A stretch of 64,000 nucleotides of DNA from Nostoc sp. 'Lobaria pulmonaria (5183) cyanobiont' (GTDB taxonomy: Bacteria; Cyanobacteriota; Cyanobacteriia; Cyanobacteriales; Nostocaceae), in contig NZ_CP026692.1 of NCBI RefSeq assembly GCF_002949795.1, forward strand, positions 5,130,545 to 5,194,544, written 5' to 3'. The position numbers were made by a program, and so were the translations under genes. Positions 34,693 through 43,618 of this stretch are shown piece by piece. How positions within the stretch are numbered: the first letter of the stretch is position 1; each line of letters starts with the position of its first letter. Below the pieces are notes generated by a model. The model saw only the letters and a list, made by a program, of their open reading frames with translations. It was not told the origin of the DNA and ran no database searches.

Positions 34693-34879
34693 TCCACTCT
34701 TCTAAATTTAATAGTTCAACTATTTGCTGTACATAAACTCCTTTAACTTTTTGTCCTCCTGTTTTGGGTACAGTGATAATTTTACCTTGGGAGTCTCGGA
34801 AGCTATGATGGCTACCCTTAGACCTTTTCTCTTCAAAGCCAAAAGCTTCCAATAGATAGTACACTTCCTGAAACCGCAC
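34655..34879 (-). CDS. hicA: HicA-family toxin (mRNA interferase)
   Basis: The 74-residue protein has the short dsRNA-binding-like HicA fold with the catalytic His in KGSHHSF (near residue 23) and a C-terminal KGVYVQQIVELLNL helix, plus an acidic tail (DEDTEPEEPAD). The family normally degrades mRNA during stress. The frame opens at GTG 34879, with PPE codons and a stop just upstream, so the natural start may be lost or unusual. Expression strength is therefore unsure. Confidence 0.85.
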   Translation of the reverse strand: MRFQEVYYLLEAFGFEEKRSKGSHHSFRDSQGKIITVPKTGGQKVKGVYVQQIVELLNLEEWIDEDTEPEEPAD

Positions 34880-35003
34880 TTCTGGAGGTTATTTTAGGAA
34901 CTGATCTACTAATTTTCTTAATTTGCTCATTGATAAATGATACTATAGATAGTATCAAAAATGTGAGGCATAAAAGCAAAGACGTTGAGGTTGAACTAAC
35001 CTA

Positions 35004-35507
35004 ATGGGTGTACCTGAAACAAACCCAAAGATACCAATGCTTTCACCAAGCCTCTACGAAACTGATTTTTACGCTTGGACACAGGAACAAGCAACTTTAC
35101 TTCGCAATGAGCAGTGGAGTCAGATTGATCTGCAAAATCTGATTGAGGAGATTCAATCTTTGGGTAAACAGCAACGTCAATAATTACGAAATCGTCTGAG
35201 TGTGTTGATGGGAAATTTACTAAAATGGCAGTACCAGTCCCAACGCCGTAGCCGTAGCTGGTTAGCAACACTTCGGATTCAACGGTTAGATATTGCTGAA
35301 CAGCTTGAAGACAATCCTAGCCTCAAACCCTACCTTGAAGAAGCACTTCGCAAAGCCTACCTTAAAGGTGTCGAATTGGCTGTTGGAGAAACAGATTTGC
35401 CCAAGCGGACTTTTTCGGTGGAGTGTCCTTACAGTTTGTCAGAGATTGTTGACTATGATTTTTACCCCGGTGAACCAAGCAAGTTAGTGGATGAATCAGA
35501 GCAGTAA
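35004..35507 (+). pseudogene. DUF29-family protein gene with one in-frame stop
   Basis: The 168-codon frame from ATG 35004 reads as a typical DUF29 protein: YETDFYAWTQEQATLLRNEQWSQID, EIQSLGK, then LRNRLSVLMGNLLKWQYQ, CPYSLSEIVDYDFYPG. A single TAA at 35181-35183 interrupts it between QQRQ and LRNRL. Everything after stays in frame. One base change (from GAA or CAA) would explain it. A translation restart at ATG 35202 would give only the second half. DUF29 proteins are common in cyanobacteria; their function is unknown. It sits between two HicAB modules. Confidence 0.9.
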
Positions 35508-35514
35508 TTTGAAA

Positions 35515-35724
35515 TTAAAGTAAATCTTCTTCAGATAGCTGGGCTATTTTCATCAAAGCTTTCAAGGTTCCAACTTTCAAATCTTGATTGCGGTGAACAG
35601 GAATTGACAGGATTTTTTCTACTTCGGGGTTTTCATAAATATGATGACTGCCAGTAATTCTTTGCAAAACCCAACCTTTTTGTTCCACAATCTTACAAAG
35701 TTGCTTGCCGGAAATCGATTTCAT
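35515..35724 (-). CDS. hicA: HicA-family toxin, second module
   Basis: The 69-residue protein has the HicA pattern: MKSISGKQLCKIVEQKGWVLQRITGSHHIYENP with the catalytic His, and VGTLKALMKIAQLSEEDLL at the end. It should be an mRNA interferase held in check by the HicB just upstream. Its start overlaps the HicB stop by 4 bases (ATGA type), a sign of coupled translation. The order in this module is hicB then hicA, the reverse of the module at 34306-34879. Confidence 0.9.
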   Translation of the reverse strand: MKSISGKQLCKIVEQKGWVLQRITGSHHIYENPEVEKILSIPVHRNQDLKVGTLKALMKIAQLSEEDLL

Positions 35725-35924
35725 ACAGCAATTTCAACAACTTGATCTGTTGACTCAATTGCATTACGACTGTTGGCAACTTCAAGCCAACCTTCAATAG
35801 CATCTTTTAAATTAGCCATCACCTCTTCTATGGTGTCTCCTTCGGTAATACAACCGGGAAGCGCGGGAACTTCTGCCCAATAGCCGCCTTCTTCTGCTGG
35901 ATGAATGATTGCTCTGATTTTCAT
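35721..35924 (-). CDS. hicB: HicB-family antitoxin, second module
   Basis: The 67-residue protein is the short form of HicB without a DNA-binding end: MKIRAIIHPAEEGGYWAEVPALPGCITEGDTIEEVMANLKDAIEGWLEV is the classical fold, related to the HicB-like core of the larger antitoxin at 34306. It lacks the RHH part, so operator binding would need another protein. A stop-start overlap with hicA shows a tight operon. Confidence 0.9.
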   Translation of the reverse strand: MKIRAIIHPAEEGGYWAEVPALPGCITEGDTIEEVMANLKDAIEGWLEVANSRNAIESTDQVVEIAV

Positions 35925-36056
35925 AAACTTGTTGAGCTAGTTTGTGAGAATATACAAATAAGCATACCTGTTTGTTCTTAACTCTGGCGACTCAAATTAA
36001 TGTTGTTCACTGCAACAGAGTGTTAGGCTACGCTAACTGACTACCTACACTTCTCT

Positions 36057-36635
36057 TTAAAGTTCAAGCTTGTCCAGCAGATTATAGTCATTTATTTTTC
36101 GTTTTATAAAATCTAAATATTCCTGATATGTTTTGATATCCTGTTGCTCAACCTCTTTAACAAATCCTTTTTTATCGCTGTTAATTTTTCTCATCAAAGT
36201 TATCGATCCAGAACTGAGGCAGAAATCAATCTCCCCAAATTGAGCAACTTTTTCAGACAGTCCACCTTTACGGTTTACCTCTTTTAGTTTCCCGCTTTTA
36301 GAAAGCTGGTTTAACTTCAGAGATAGAGTCTCTTCTTCTCCCAAAAAATATTCGCAATAATGATAAATTCTAAATCCATAATCTGCTACGTCTACAGATG
36401 AATCTTCTAAATTATTATGTTGTTTGATCCTCTGAATGCATTCATCAAGTAAGTCTGCCATACGATCGCAAACAAACTGACATATATCTACATACTCAAG
36501 TCGATTTTTTGGAAAGTAGTCAATCTGAGAACGAAAAGAAACTGCTGAACCAGATATTCGATATCCCCAAACAACAACTTCTCCCTCATCCTCCCAAGAA
36601 TCAGGACGATTCTCGCTCACGGGTTTGGGCCTCAT
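36057..36635 (-). CDS. Hypothetical protein, likely paired with the RHH gene upstream
   Basis: The family of this 192-residue soluble protein is not recognised. It has an acidic start (SENRPDSWEDEGEVVVWGYRI), a helical middle with YVDICQFVCDRMADLLDECIQRIKQHN, and a long charged C-terminal part ending YLDFIKRKINDYNLLDKLEL. It overlaps the RHH gene by 35 bases, as toxin and antitoxin genes often do, and its location next to two HicAB modules hints at a toxin role. That is inference; no catalytic motif is visible. An internal GTG at 36620 could be the true start. Confidence 0.6.
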   Translation of the reverse strand: MRPKPVSENRPDSWEDEGEVVVWGYRISGSAVSFRSQIDYFPKNRLEYVDICQFVCDRMADLLDECIQRIKQHNNLEDSSVDVADYGFRIYHYCEYFLGEEETLSLKLNQLSKSGKLKEVNRKGGLSEKVAQFGEIDFCLSSGSITLMRKINSDKKGFVKEVEQQDIKTYQEYLDFIKRKINDYNLLDKLEL

Positions 36636-36927
36636 GGCGTAACTTGCGAGCGTATGCTTGACTATCTGTAATATCAGGTCGTGAGTTTATCACACCTTCG
36701 CTCTGCCAATAAGCAACGAGTTCGGCTCCTGTCCTCGGTGGATTTGCTAAAACCTGCCTCACAGAAAGAATCCGAAGAATATATTCAGAAAGAGGAAGGT
36801 TTAGCCGAGAAGCTTCAGTAAAAAGCTCGTTTTCTAGCTCTGGTGGCAAATCAAGATTAATACTCACTCTGGTTATCCTCTGTAGGTTTGGTTCTAAATT
36901 GATAGAAACTTGAGCAAAACTTATCAA
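36601..36927 (-). CDS. Ribbon-helix-helix protein, probable antitoxin
   Basis: The 108-residue protein carries an RHH DNA-binding fold near residues 18-60 (RVSINLDLPPELENELFTEASRLNLPLSEYILRILS), then a segment ending AYARKLRHEAQTRE that could neutralise a partner. Antitoxins of this type repress their own operon. Its ATG overlaps the mfd stop by 4 bases (36924-36927), so it could be read with mfd. A shorter start near residue 20 is possible. Partner: the 192-residue gene that overlaps its end. Confidence 0.7.
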   Translation of the reverse strand: MISFAQVSINLEPNLQRITRVSINLDLPPELENELFTEASRLNLPLSEYILRILSVRQVLANPPRTGAELVAYWQSEGVINSRPDITDSQAYARKLRHEAQTRERESS

Positions 36928-39900
36928 ACAATAGCAGCCTCTGGAATTGCACCCTGCATTCTCCCGAAAGCATCAATCAAATTCTGCAATTGTTGATCTG
37001 CCTTAAAAACCCCTAACCCGCGCACTGTAATTTTACCTGGAGAATAGACAAAGCGTGTCTTGAGATTGTCTGGTAAATTCGCCGCCAACAAATTCCAAGC
37101 AGGTTCCTCCATCGGTGTTTCTAAAACGACGTGCTGCTTTTGTTCTGGCTTAATGCGGCTAAATCCGAGCTTTTTCGCTAGCTGCTTGAGTTCCATGACT
37201 CGCAAAAGTTGATTTGCAGGGACAGGTAAAGTACCATAGCGATCGCTCCATTCGGCTGCTATCTGTTTTAATTCTGATTTAGATTTAGCTGTGGCCACCG
37301 CCCGATAAGCACTCATCTTTTGATCCAAATCGGTAATATAATCTGCTGGGATAAACGCCGTCAGGTTGAGGTCAATCTGGGTATCCTCCACTTTCGGAAT
37401 TTCTTGTCCTCGGATTTCCCGAATTGCTTCTTCCAGCATTTCCATGTATAAATCAAAACCGATGGCATCCATTTGACCGGATTGTTCTGCCCCTAGCAAG
37501 TTACCCACGCCTCTGATTTCCATGTCGCGCATCGCTAGTTGATACCCAGAACCTAACTGAGTAAATTCCTGAATCGCTCGTAATCGTTGCCGAGCCGCAT
37601 CAGATAATGCTCGTTGCTTCGGATAAAATAACCAAGCATGAGCTTGTATCCCTGCACGTCCCACACGACCGCGTAATTGATACAGCTGTGCCAATCCAAA
37701 GCGGTGAGCATCTTCAATCAAAATCGTGTTGACTCGCGGAATATCTAAGCCAGATTCAATAATTGTCGTACAAACGAGGATATCTGCATCGCCATTGCTG
37801 AAAGTGAGCATGGTTGATTCTAACTCGCTTTCATCCATTTGACCGTGAGCGATCGCAAATCTAGCTCCCGGTATTACTTCTCGTAAATTGGCTGTTGTCT
37901 CTTCAATTCCGTCTACTCGTGGAACTACATAAAACACCTGTCCACCTCTGTCTAATTCTTGACGAATCGCTGTGCGGATGCTTTCGGAATTAATCGGTGA
38001 TAAATGGGTTTTAATCGGTCGTCTGGTTGGTGGTGGAGTGGTAATCAAACTCATTTCCCTAATTCCCGACAAGGACATATACAAAGTCCGGGGAATGGGA
38101 GTGGCGGAGAGAGTCAGCACGTCTACCTGAGTTTTCAGGCTTTTAATTTTCTCTTTCTGGTTCACCCCAAACCGCTGTTCTTCATCTACTATCAACAGTC
38201 CTAAATCACGGAATGCCACACCTTTACCTAAAAGTTGATGTGTACCAACTACTACATCTAATTCGCCCGTTGCCAATCGCTTTTGAATATCGCGGCGTTC
38301 TTCAGCCGAACGAAAACGGTTGAGTAAACCGACATTTACGGGGTAGGGTGCAAAACGTTCTTTGAGTGTATGGTAATGCTGCTGTGTTAAAATAGTTGTT
38401 GGCGCAAGGAGTGCCACTTGTTTACCGGCGATGACTGCTTTAAAAATAGCACGAATCGCCACTTCCGTCTTCCCAAAACCGACATCGCCACAAACTAAGC
38501 GATCCATTGGGCGATCGCTTTCCATGTCGCGTTTTACATCTTGAACAGCTTTGAGCTGATCGGTTGTGGGTTGGTAGGGGAAAGAATCTTCTAATTCCTC
38601 TTGCCAAGGCATATCACCTGGAAAGCTAAAACCTTGTTGTTGCGATCGCGCTGCATATAGTTTCAACAAGTCCACCGCCAATTTTTTGATCGCTTTGCGG
38701 ACTTTATTCTTCGTATTTTCCCAAGCTTTACCGGTCATCCGATTGAGTTCCGGTGCTTTATCACCTGCGGCCCGGAACCGCGATAAAGCACCTACTTGAT
38801 CGGCTGCGACTCTAAGTAATCCATCAGCATACTGTACCACCAAGTAATCACGGGTTTCGTTATTAATCGTCAAACTTTCCAGCTTGACAAATTTACCAAC
38901 ACCATGATTTCTGTGAACCACATAATCGCCCGGACGCAGCTTATTGGGATCAACTTGTTTAGAAGTAGCTTTGTGGCGCTTGCGGATATAGCCGGGAGTC
39001 GCCAAGGAATGCTGCCCAAAAAATTCCCGATCTGTGACAATTACCAATCGGTACGTAGGTAGAATAAAACCTTCTAATTCCGCAAGACCAGAATATTTTA
39101 GGGCAATAGGAGTATGGTTAATTTGGAGCTTATCTATCGCTTGGTAGTCGCGGGGATTCGGGATAAACTGAGCCGGACAGTCATGTTCTTGCAACAGCGA
39201 GACGGAACGCGAAGGTTGAGCAGAAAGCAGCCAGATCGAGAAATTGCGATCGCGTTCTTGGCGGATGGTTTCAGCTAATTTAGCAAACTGGTGCGGCGTG
39301 ACTGGAACAGGTCGGCTAGCAAGATTGATCCCGCTATTTTCCTCTGATAGTTCCGATAAATATAATGTTTTAAACTTGGCAACATCAACCAGACAGTCAT
39401 CAAACGAACGGTGTATTTTCGGCAATGTTAGGGGAGTAGATTCTTGCTCATGGGTTATTCCCCATTGTTCTTGGGCATTTTCTACCCAGCGATCGCTATG
39501 AGCATGACACTGTTCTGGCTCATCAATGGCAATCAGGGTATTCTCTGCTAAGTAGTTTAGCAAAGATGCTGGTTGCTCGAAAGCTAACCCCAAAAAACGA
39601 CGACTACCCTCGATCAGAGATGAGTTATTAGTGCTAAGTTCTGAGTCATAATTCAACTCAGCACTCAGCACTCGGAACTCAGGACTATTTTTCAGTGCAG
39701 CCATCACGACGGGAGTAAAGCTAGTGGGGGTAAGAATTAACTGGTCAACTTTGTCGAGGGCGGAACGTTGGGTTGCTGGGTCAAATTCCCGCATTTGCTC
39801 GATTTCATCGCCAAACCATTCCAACCGGACTGGAAACTCAGAAGAAACCGGGAACACATCAACAATATCGCCCCGTCGGCTCCATTGTCCTTCTGTTTCC

Positions 39901-40478
39901 ACCAAAGGCACTCTTTCGTATCCCAAAATAGTTATTTTTTCACTGAAGCTATTCAGGTCTAATTCCATCCCTTTTTTCAGGGTAAGACAGAATTGTTGAA
40001 AAGCCTCTGGCGGAGGTAAATGGGGTTGCAGCGCCCCTTGAGTAGCTACAATCGCCATATTTGTCATTTGTCCTTTGTCATTTGTCCTTTGTCTTTGGTT
40101 TGTTTCTAAGGACAAATGACTAATGACTAATGACTCTTGACTGTTGACCAAATCTGCCAATACCTGCATTTGCCCCCAACTCATTTCAGTTTCCGGGTCA
40201 AAAGGTTCGTAGGGAGAAGCCTCGGAGGTGGGGTAAAAATGTACTGTTTGCCATCCCATTGCCTCCAGTTGTGCGTAAACGCGTCCAGCTTCTTCCAGAG
40301 TGGCGCAAACCACGAATAAATCCTTGCCCTGAGCTTGTGCTAATGCCGAAGCCACTAGAGTCTTGGGCAGCCTGGGAATGCCATTTAACCGCAATTCTTG
40401 TTGTCGATTCAGCTTAGAAAGAAATTCAGTAGTAAGCGGCGATCGGCCTAAGGCACGCACAATAGAAGAAAATGACAT
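36924..40478 (-). CDS. mfd: Transcription-repair coupling factor Mfd
   Basis: Mfd removes stalled RNA polymerase and recruits UvrA for repair of the transcribed strand. The 1184-residue protein has the UvrB-like N-terminal part, the RNA-polymerase interaction domain (about residues 500-570, LRPGDYVVHRNHGVGKFVKL), a superfamily II translocase core (Walker A CGDVGFGKTE near 660, DEEQRFG near 760, SATPIPRTL near 785, and QLRGRVGRA near 935) and the C-terminal TRCF domain. Two low-complexity insertions are seen, near residues 110-140 and 263-288, that come from short repeats in the DNA. Its ATG is at 40478; the RHH gene follows with a 4-base overlap. Confidence 0.96.
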   Translation of the reverse strand: MSFSSIVRALGRSPLTTEFLSKLNRQQELRLNGIPRLPKTLVASALAQAQGKDLFVVCATLEEAGRVYAQLEAMGWQTVHFYPTSEASPYEPFDPETEMSWGQMQVLADLVNSQESLVISHLSLETNQRQRTNDKGQMTNMAIVATQGALQPHLPPPEAFQQFCLTLKKGMELDLNSFSEKITILGYERVPLVETEGQWSRRGDIVDVFPVSSEFPVRLEWFGDEIEQMREFDPATQRSALDKVDQLILTPTSFTPVVMAALKNSPEFRVLSAELNYDSELSTNNSSLIEGSRRFLGLAFEQPASLLNYLAENTLIAIDEPEQCHAHSDRWVENAQEQWGITHEQESTPLTLPKIHRSFDDCLVDVAKFKTLYLSELSEENSGINLASRPVPVTPHQFAKLAETIRQERDRNFSIWLLSAQPSRSVSLLQEHDCPAQFIPNPRDYQAIDKLQINHTPIALKYSGLAELEGFILPTYRLVIVTDREFFGQHSLATPGYIRKRHKATSKQVDPNKLRPGDYVVHRNHGVGKFVKLESLTINNETRDYLVVQYADGLLRVAADQVGALSRFRAAGDKAPELNRMTGKAWENTKNKVRKAIKKLAVDLLKLYAARSQQQGFSFPGDMPWQEELEDSFPYQPTTDQLKAVQDVKRDMESDRPMDRLVCGDVGFGKTEVAIRAIFKAVIAGKQVALLAPTTILTQQHYHTLKERFAPYPVNVGLLNRFRSAEERRDIQKRLATGELDVVVGTHQLLGKGVAFRDLGLLIVDEEQRFGVNQKEKIKSLKTQVDVLTLSATPIPRTLYMSLSGIREMSLITTPPPTRRPIKTHLSPINSESIRTAIRQELDRGGQVFYVVPRVDGIEETTANLREVIPGARFAIAHGQMDESELESTMLTFSNGDADILVCTTIIESGLDIPRVNTILIEDAHRFGLAQLYQLRGRVGRAGIQAHAWLFYPKQRALSDAARQRLRAIQEFTQLGSGYQLAMRDMEIRGVGNLLGAEQSGQMDAIGFDLYMEMLEEAIREIRGQEIPKVEDTQIDLNLTAFIPADYITDLDQKMSAYRAVATAKSKSELKQIAAEWSDRYGTLPVPANQLLRVMELKQLAKKLGFSRIKPEQKQHVVLETPMEEPAWNLLAANLPDNLKTRFVYSPGKITVRGLGVFKADQQLQNLIDAFGRMQGAIPEAAIV
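39613..39688 (-). repeat. Short repeat insertion in mfd, second site
   Basis: Text rich in CAGCACTC/GGAACTCAGGACT and its complement (GTGCTAAGTTCTGAGT) forms a small foldback within mfd. It is read in frame as an insertion near residues 263-288 between conserved parts. Confidence 0.65.
40058..40146 (-). repeat. TTTGTCA heptamer array inside mfd, in frame
   Basis: Five TTTGTCA/TTTGTCC heptamers and three TGACTAA heptamers in opposite sense lie inside mfd codons about 110-140, giving a foldback that does not break the frame. The same repeat family is intergenic at 7560, 14820 and 29110. Confidence 0.8.
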
Positions 40479-40718
40479 AAGTACTACTAGCGATGGGAGT
40501 CTTTGTGAGTCAGCAAATCTTGAGGCAGTTTATGTCAACTATTTTAAAAGTGTTAACAGCTTTCTGATTCCTTCGGTGGAAGAATAATGCACAACGACTA
40601 ATAAATTTAAGAACTATAACTATTACTTTATGTATAGTCAAAGCATTTATCGAAGCACCTTTAATACTAGATACTAGGGATTGAGCTACGTTCGCTCTGA
40701 TAAGCGGCAATTTTAAAC
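40479..40718. other. Divergent promoter region between mfd and the CNNM-type gene
   Basis: About 240 bases between divergently oriented genes. It should hold both promoters. No operator or structure was recognised. Confidence 0.5.
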
Positions 40719-42047
40719 ATGTCCTCCATAACTTTTGAAATTTTAATCATTTTGGTGCTAATTATTGCCAATGGCGTGTTTTCTATGTCTGAGATGGCGA
40801 TTGTCTCGGCACGGAAAGTTAGACTACAGCAGCTTGCCAATCAAGGAGATGCCAAGGCAAAGGTAGCATTGAAACTAGCGGAGTCTCCAAATCATTTCCT
40901 GTCAACTGTTCAAGTGGGTATTTCCCTGATCGGTATCCTGACTGGTGCTTTTGGAGGAGCAACAATTGCTAGTCGGTTAGCAATCTATGTAAAACGTGTC
41001 CCCTTGTTAGCACCTTATAGTGACCCGCTCTCCTTCGGAATAGTGGTTTTGCTCATTACCTATTTCTCACTCATTGTTGGCGAATTGGTACCGAAGCGTC
41101 TGGCATTAAACAACCCAGAAAGGATTGCCTCAATTGTAGCTATTCCGATGCAAGCCTTGGCGGCGATCGCTTCTCCAGTAGTCTTCCTCTTAAGCGCTTC
41201 TACAGATTTGATCTTGCGATTACTGGGAATTACAGCTTCTACCGAGCCGCAAGTCACCGAAGAAGAAATTAAAATCTTAATTGAACAAGGCACCGAGGCG
41301 GGAACTTTTGAGGAAGCCGAACAGGATATGGTGGAGCGAGTCTTTCGTTTAGGCGATCGCCCTGTCAGTTACTTAATGACACCCCGTCCCGATATTGTTT
41401 GGCTAGACTTAGACGACTCTGCCGAAGAAAATCGCCAAAAAATGGTTGATAGTGCTTATTCTCGGTATCCAGTTTGTCAGGGAGGACTTGACAATGTGTT
41501 GGGTGTTATCCCTGTTACTGACTTATTAGCCAGGAGTTTCCGAGGAGAACCACTAGATTTAACAATCGGATTGCGACAACCCGTATTTGTGCCAGAAAGC
41601 ACCCGTGGCTTGAAGGTTTTGGAATTGTTCAAGCAAACCATCACTCACATGGCGCTAGTAGTGGATGAATACGGCGTGATTCAAGGATTAGTCACTCTCA
41701 ACGACATCATGAGTGAAATCGTGGGTGATGTTCCTTCAACAGATGGACAGGATCAACCACAAGCTGTACAACGCGAAGATGGTTCCTGGCTTTTGGATGG
41801 GATGTTGCCTGTAGAAGAGTTTTTGGAACTTTTTGGTATGGAAGAGTGGGAATCTGAAGAACGCGGCAGTTATCAAACATTAGGCGGTTTTGTGATCACC
41901 CATTTAGGTCGTATTCCCACCGCAGCAGATTATTTTGAATGGCAAAGTATGCGAATTGAAGTGATGGATATGGATGGTAATCGCGTTGATAAGGTGCTAG
42001 TCATACCGAAGGCATCTAAATCAGCAGATACGAAAAAATCTGACTAG
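40719..42047 (+). CDS. CNNM/CorC-type membrane protein with CBS domains
   Basis: The 442-residue protein has the DUF21 (CNNM) membrane domain at residues 1-190 with four hydrophobic segments, a pair of CBS domains at about 205-330 (MTPRPDIVWLDLDDSAEENRQKM and VDEYGVIQGLVTLNDIMSEIVGD), and a CorC_HlyC domain at about 345-430. Such proteins have been linked to magnesium or cobalt efflux, and are often misnamed haemolysins. Direct evidence for ion specificity is lacking. It is divergent from mfd, and the following spacer holds a GGGCATT heptamer array. Confidence 0.92.
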   Translation: MSSITFEILIILVLIIANGVFSMSEMAIVSARKVRLQQLANQGDAKAKVALKLAESPNHFLSTVQVGISLIGILTGAFGGATIASRLAIYVKRVPLLAPYSDPLSFGIVVLLITYFSLIVGELVPKRLALNNPERIASIVAIPMQALAAIASPVVFLLSASTDLILRLLGITASTEPQVTEEEIKILIEQGTEAGTFEEAEQDMVERVFRLGDRPVSYLMTPRPDIVWLDLDDSAEENRQKMVDSAYSRYPVCQGGLDNVLGVIPVTDLLARSFRGEPLDLTIGLRQPVFVPESTRGLKVLELFKQTITHMALVVDEYGVIQGLVTLNDIMSEIVGDVPSTDGQDQPQAVQREDGSWLLDGMLPVEEFLELFGMEEWESEERGSYQTLGGFVITHLGRIPTAADYFEWQSMRIEVMDMDGNRVDKVLVIPKASKSADTKKSD

Positions 42048-42085
42048 GATTGGGCATTGGGCATTGGGCATTGATAATTATTGTT
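42048..42085. repeat. GGGCATT heptamer repeat
   Basis: Four tandem ATTGGGC units follow the CNNM-type gene. It is a STRR-type repeat of the same kind as at 7590 and 29140. Confidence 0.7.
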
Positions 42086-42134
42086 TACTATTTGCCATAC
42101 GCCATAATAGCCAATGCCCTATTTATGCAATTTA

Positions 42135-43316
42135 TCAAGTGCCAGATAGACGTTTGACTGCTTCACCCGCCAACAACTGATGAGCTTGTTTTAGGAGTTG
42201 GGGAATTTTATGGGCGTAGGGATTACGGGCGAGAGATTGCCCTAAGTCTAATTCTTCTAACCGATCGGCTTTGTTGCCGGGGAACCAGTGGCCACCATTA
42301 CCAAGTAGGTTGTAGCGCATTTTAGCGTAGTCTACTAGATCGTAGGCGATCGCTAAATTCCACAGCCACAAAATCACCCGAATATTTACCTCACCAGGGG
42401 TTTCGTCAAAGGTTGGTAGATTTGTTTCCCAGGATTTTACCCAATCTTCTCCCAAAGTAGCGATCGCTTCTTCTTCCAACCTTACTAAAATTGGTGGCAA
42501 AATCTCTGATGCCCGATCTATTAATTCTAAAGTCTTCAGGTGTTCATCAAAATCTTCTGGTTTTGCTGCTCCCAAACTCAAGGTATGTACCTCTTGATGA
42601 CTCAAACAAAACAAATCATTAAACACCATTGGACTCAACGGGGCACAAAGATTTACTAATTTTTGTGGTGGTTTATATAACAAACCTCCTTTATCAGATG
42701 GGCTAATAATAAACACCCCCATATCGTGGTGTTTAGCTGCTTCAATTGCCGCCCAGTTCCATTGATTAATGTAGTACCAGTGCAGGTTCACATAATCAAA
42801 TAGATTGGTATTAATTGTCTGCACAATCATATCTGTCGAGCCGTGTGTGGAAAAGCCAATAAATCTAACTTTTCCCTCTGCTCGCAACTGCTGCGCTACT
42901 TCCCAACAACCGCCGGGACGGATGCTGTCATCTAACGACTCAGGATGATTAATGCCGTGCAACCCTAAAAGGTCAACATAATCTAGTTGGAGATTTTTCA
43001 AGGATTGTTCAAATATCTCCCGGAATTCTTTCGCATCTGCCTTTGGATTTATTTTGGTCTGAACAATCAACTTTTCGCGGGGAAACTTGGGCAATATTTT
43101 CCCCAATTGCATTTCAGAAGTGCCATAACCACGGGCAGTTTCAATATGATTGATCCCAACCTCGACTGCCCTTCTAATAGTTGCTTCCAGATTCGCCTGA
43201 TTATCAGCAGGAATTTCATGAATGGGAACATCTTCCCATTTGAACTGATATCTCATGCCACCGCAGGAAAATACTGGCATCTGTAATTCTGTGCGTCCAA
43301 ATCTTCTATGTAGCAT
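42135..43316 (-). CDS. Aldo/keto reductase, longer type
   Basis: The 393-residue protein has an N-terminal aldo/keto reductase barrel with INHIETARGYGTSEMQLGK near residue 60 (Asp replaced by Glu, Tyr present), VQTKINP near 87, and GLHGINHPE near 120. A helical C-terminal extension covers the last 110 residues. Related proteins often carry a C-terminal 4Fe-4S ferredoxin-type motif; here no Cys cluster is seen, so the cofactor set is different or the motif lost. The substrate is unknown. It stands alone on this strand. Confidence 0.82.
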   Translation of the reverse strand: MLHRRFGRTELQMPVFSCGGMRYQFKWEDVPIHEIPADNQANLEATIRRAVEVGINHIETARGYGTSEMQLGKILPKFPREKLIVQTKINPKADAKEFREIFEQSLKNLQLDYVDLLGLHGINHPESLDDSIRPGGCWEVAQQLRAEGKVRFIGFSTHGSTDMIVQTINTNLFDYVNLHWYYINQWNWAAIEAAKHHDMGVFIISPSDKGGLLYKPPQKLVNLCAPLSPMVFNDLFCLSHQEVHTLSLGAAKPEDFDEHLKTLELIDRASEILPPILVRLEEEAIATLGEDWVKSWETNLPTFDETPGEVNIRVILWLWNLAIAYDLVDYAKMRYNLLGNGGHWFPGNKADRLEELDLGQSLARNPYAHKIPQLLKQAHQLLAGEAVKRLSGT

Positions 43317-43618
43317 CAGTGGATTGTAGATTGCTTACCAACTTAAAATCTAAAAACGATAGTCATTCCAGCTTTTAGTGCCACAATCATTCCCTCTGTT
43401 CAATCTGTGACACTAGCAATATTCATCGCATTCTTAAATCGGTCAGGTCTTTTAGTTATTGGATTTTTACCAATATTCCAGTTCCACAGAATAATTATCT
43501 CACCCTAGTTACCACTAGCAAGCATTTTTCTATTATTCTATCAAGTTTAGACCAAGAAACAGCAAAACGACCCAACAGTGCTGAGTTGTACGAAGGTGAA
43601 CTAACAAAAAATTTCAAA
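43317..43618. other. Intergenic region between aldo/keto reductase and NRPS
   Basis: About 300 bases, AT-rich, nothing recognised. Both flanking genes read leftward, so the reductase promoter and the NRPS end lie here. Confidence 0.5.
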
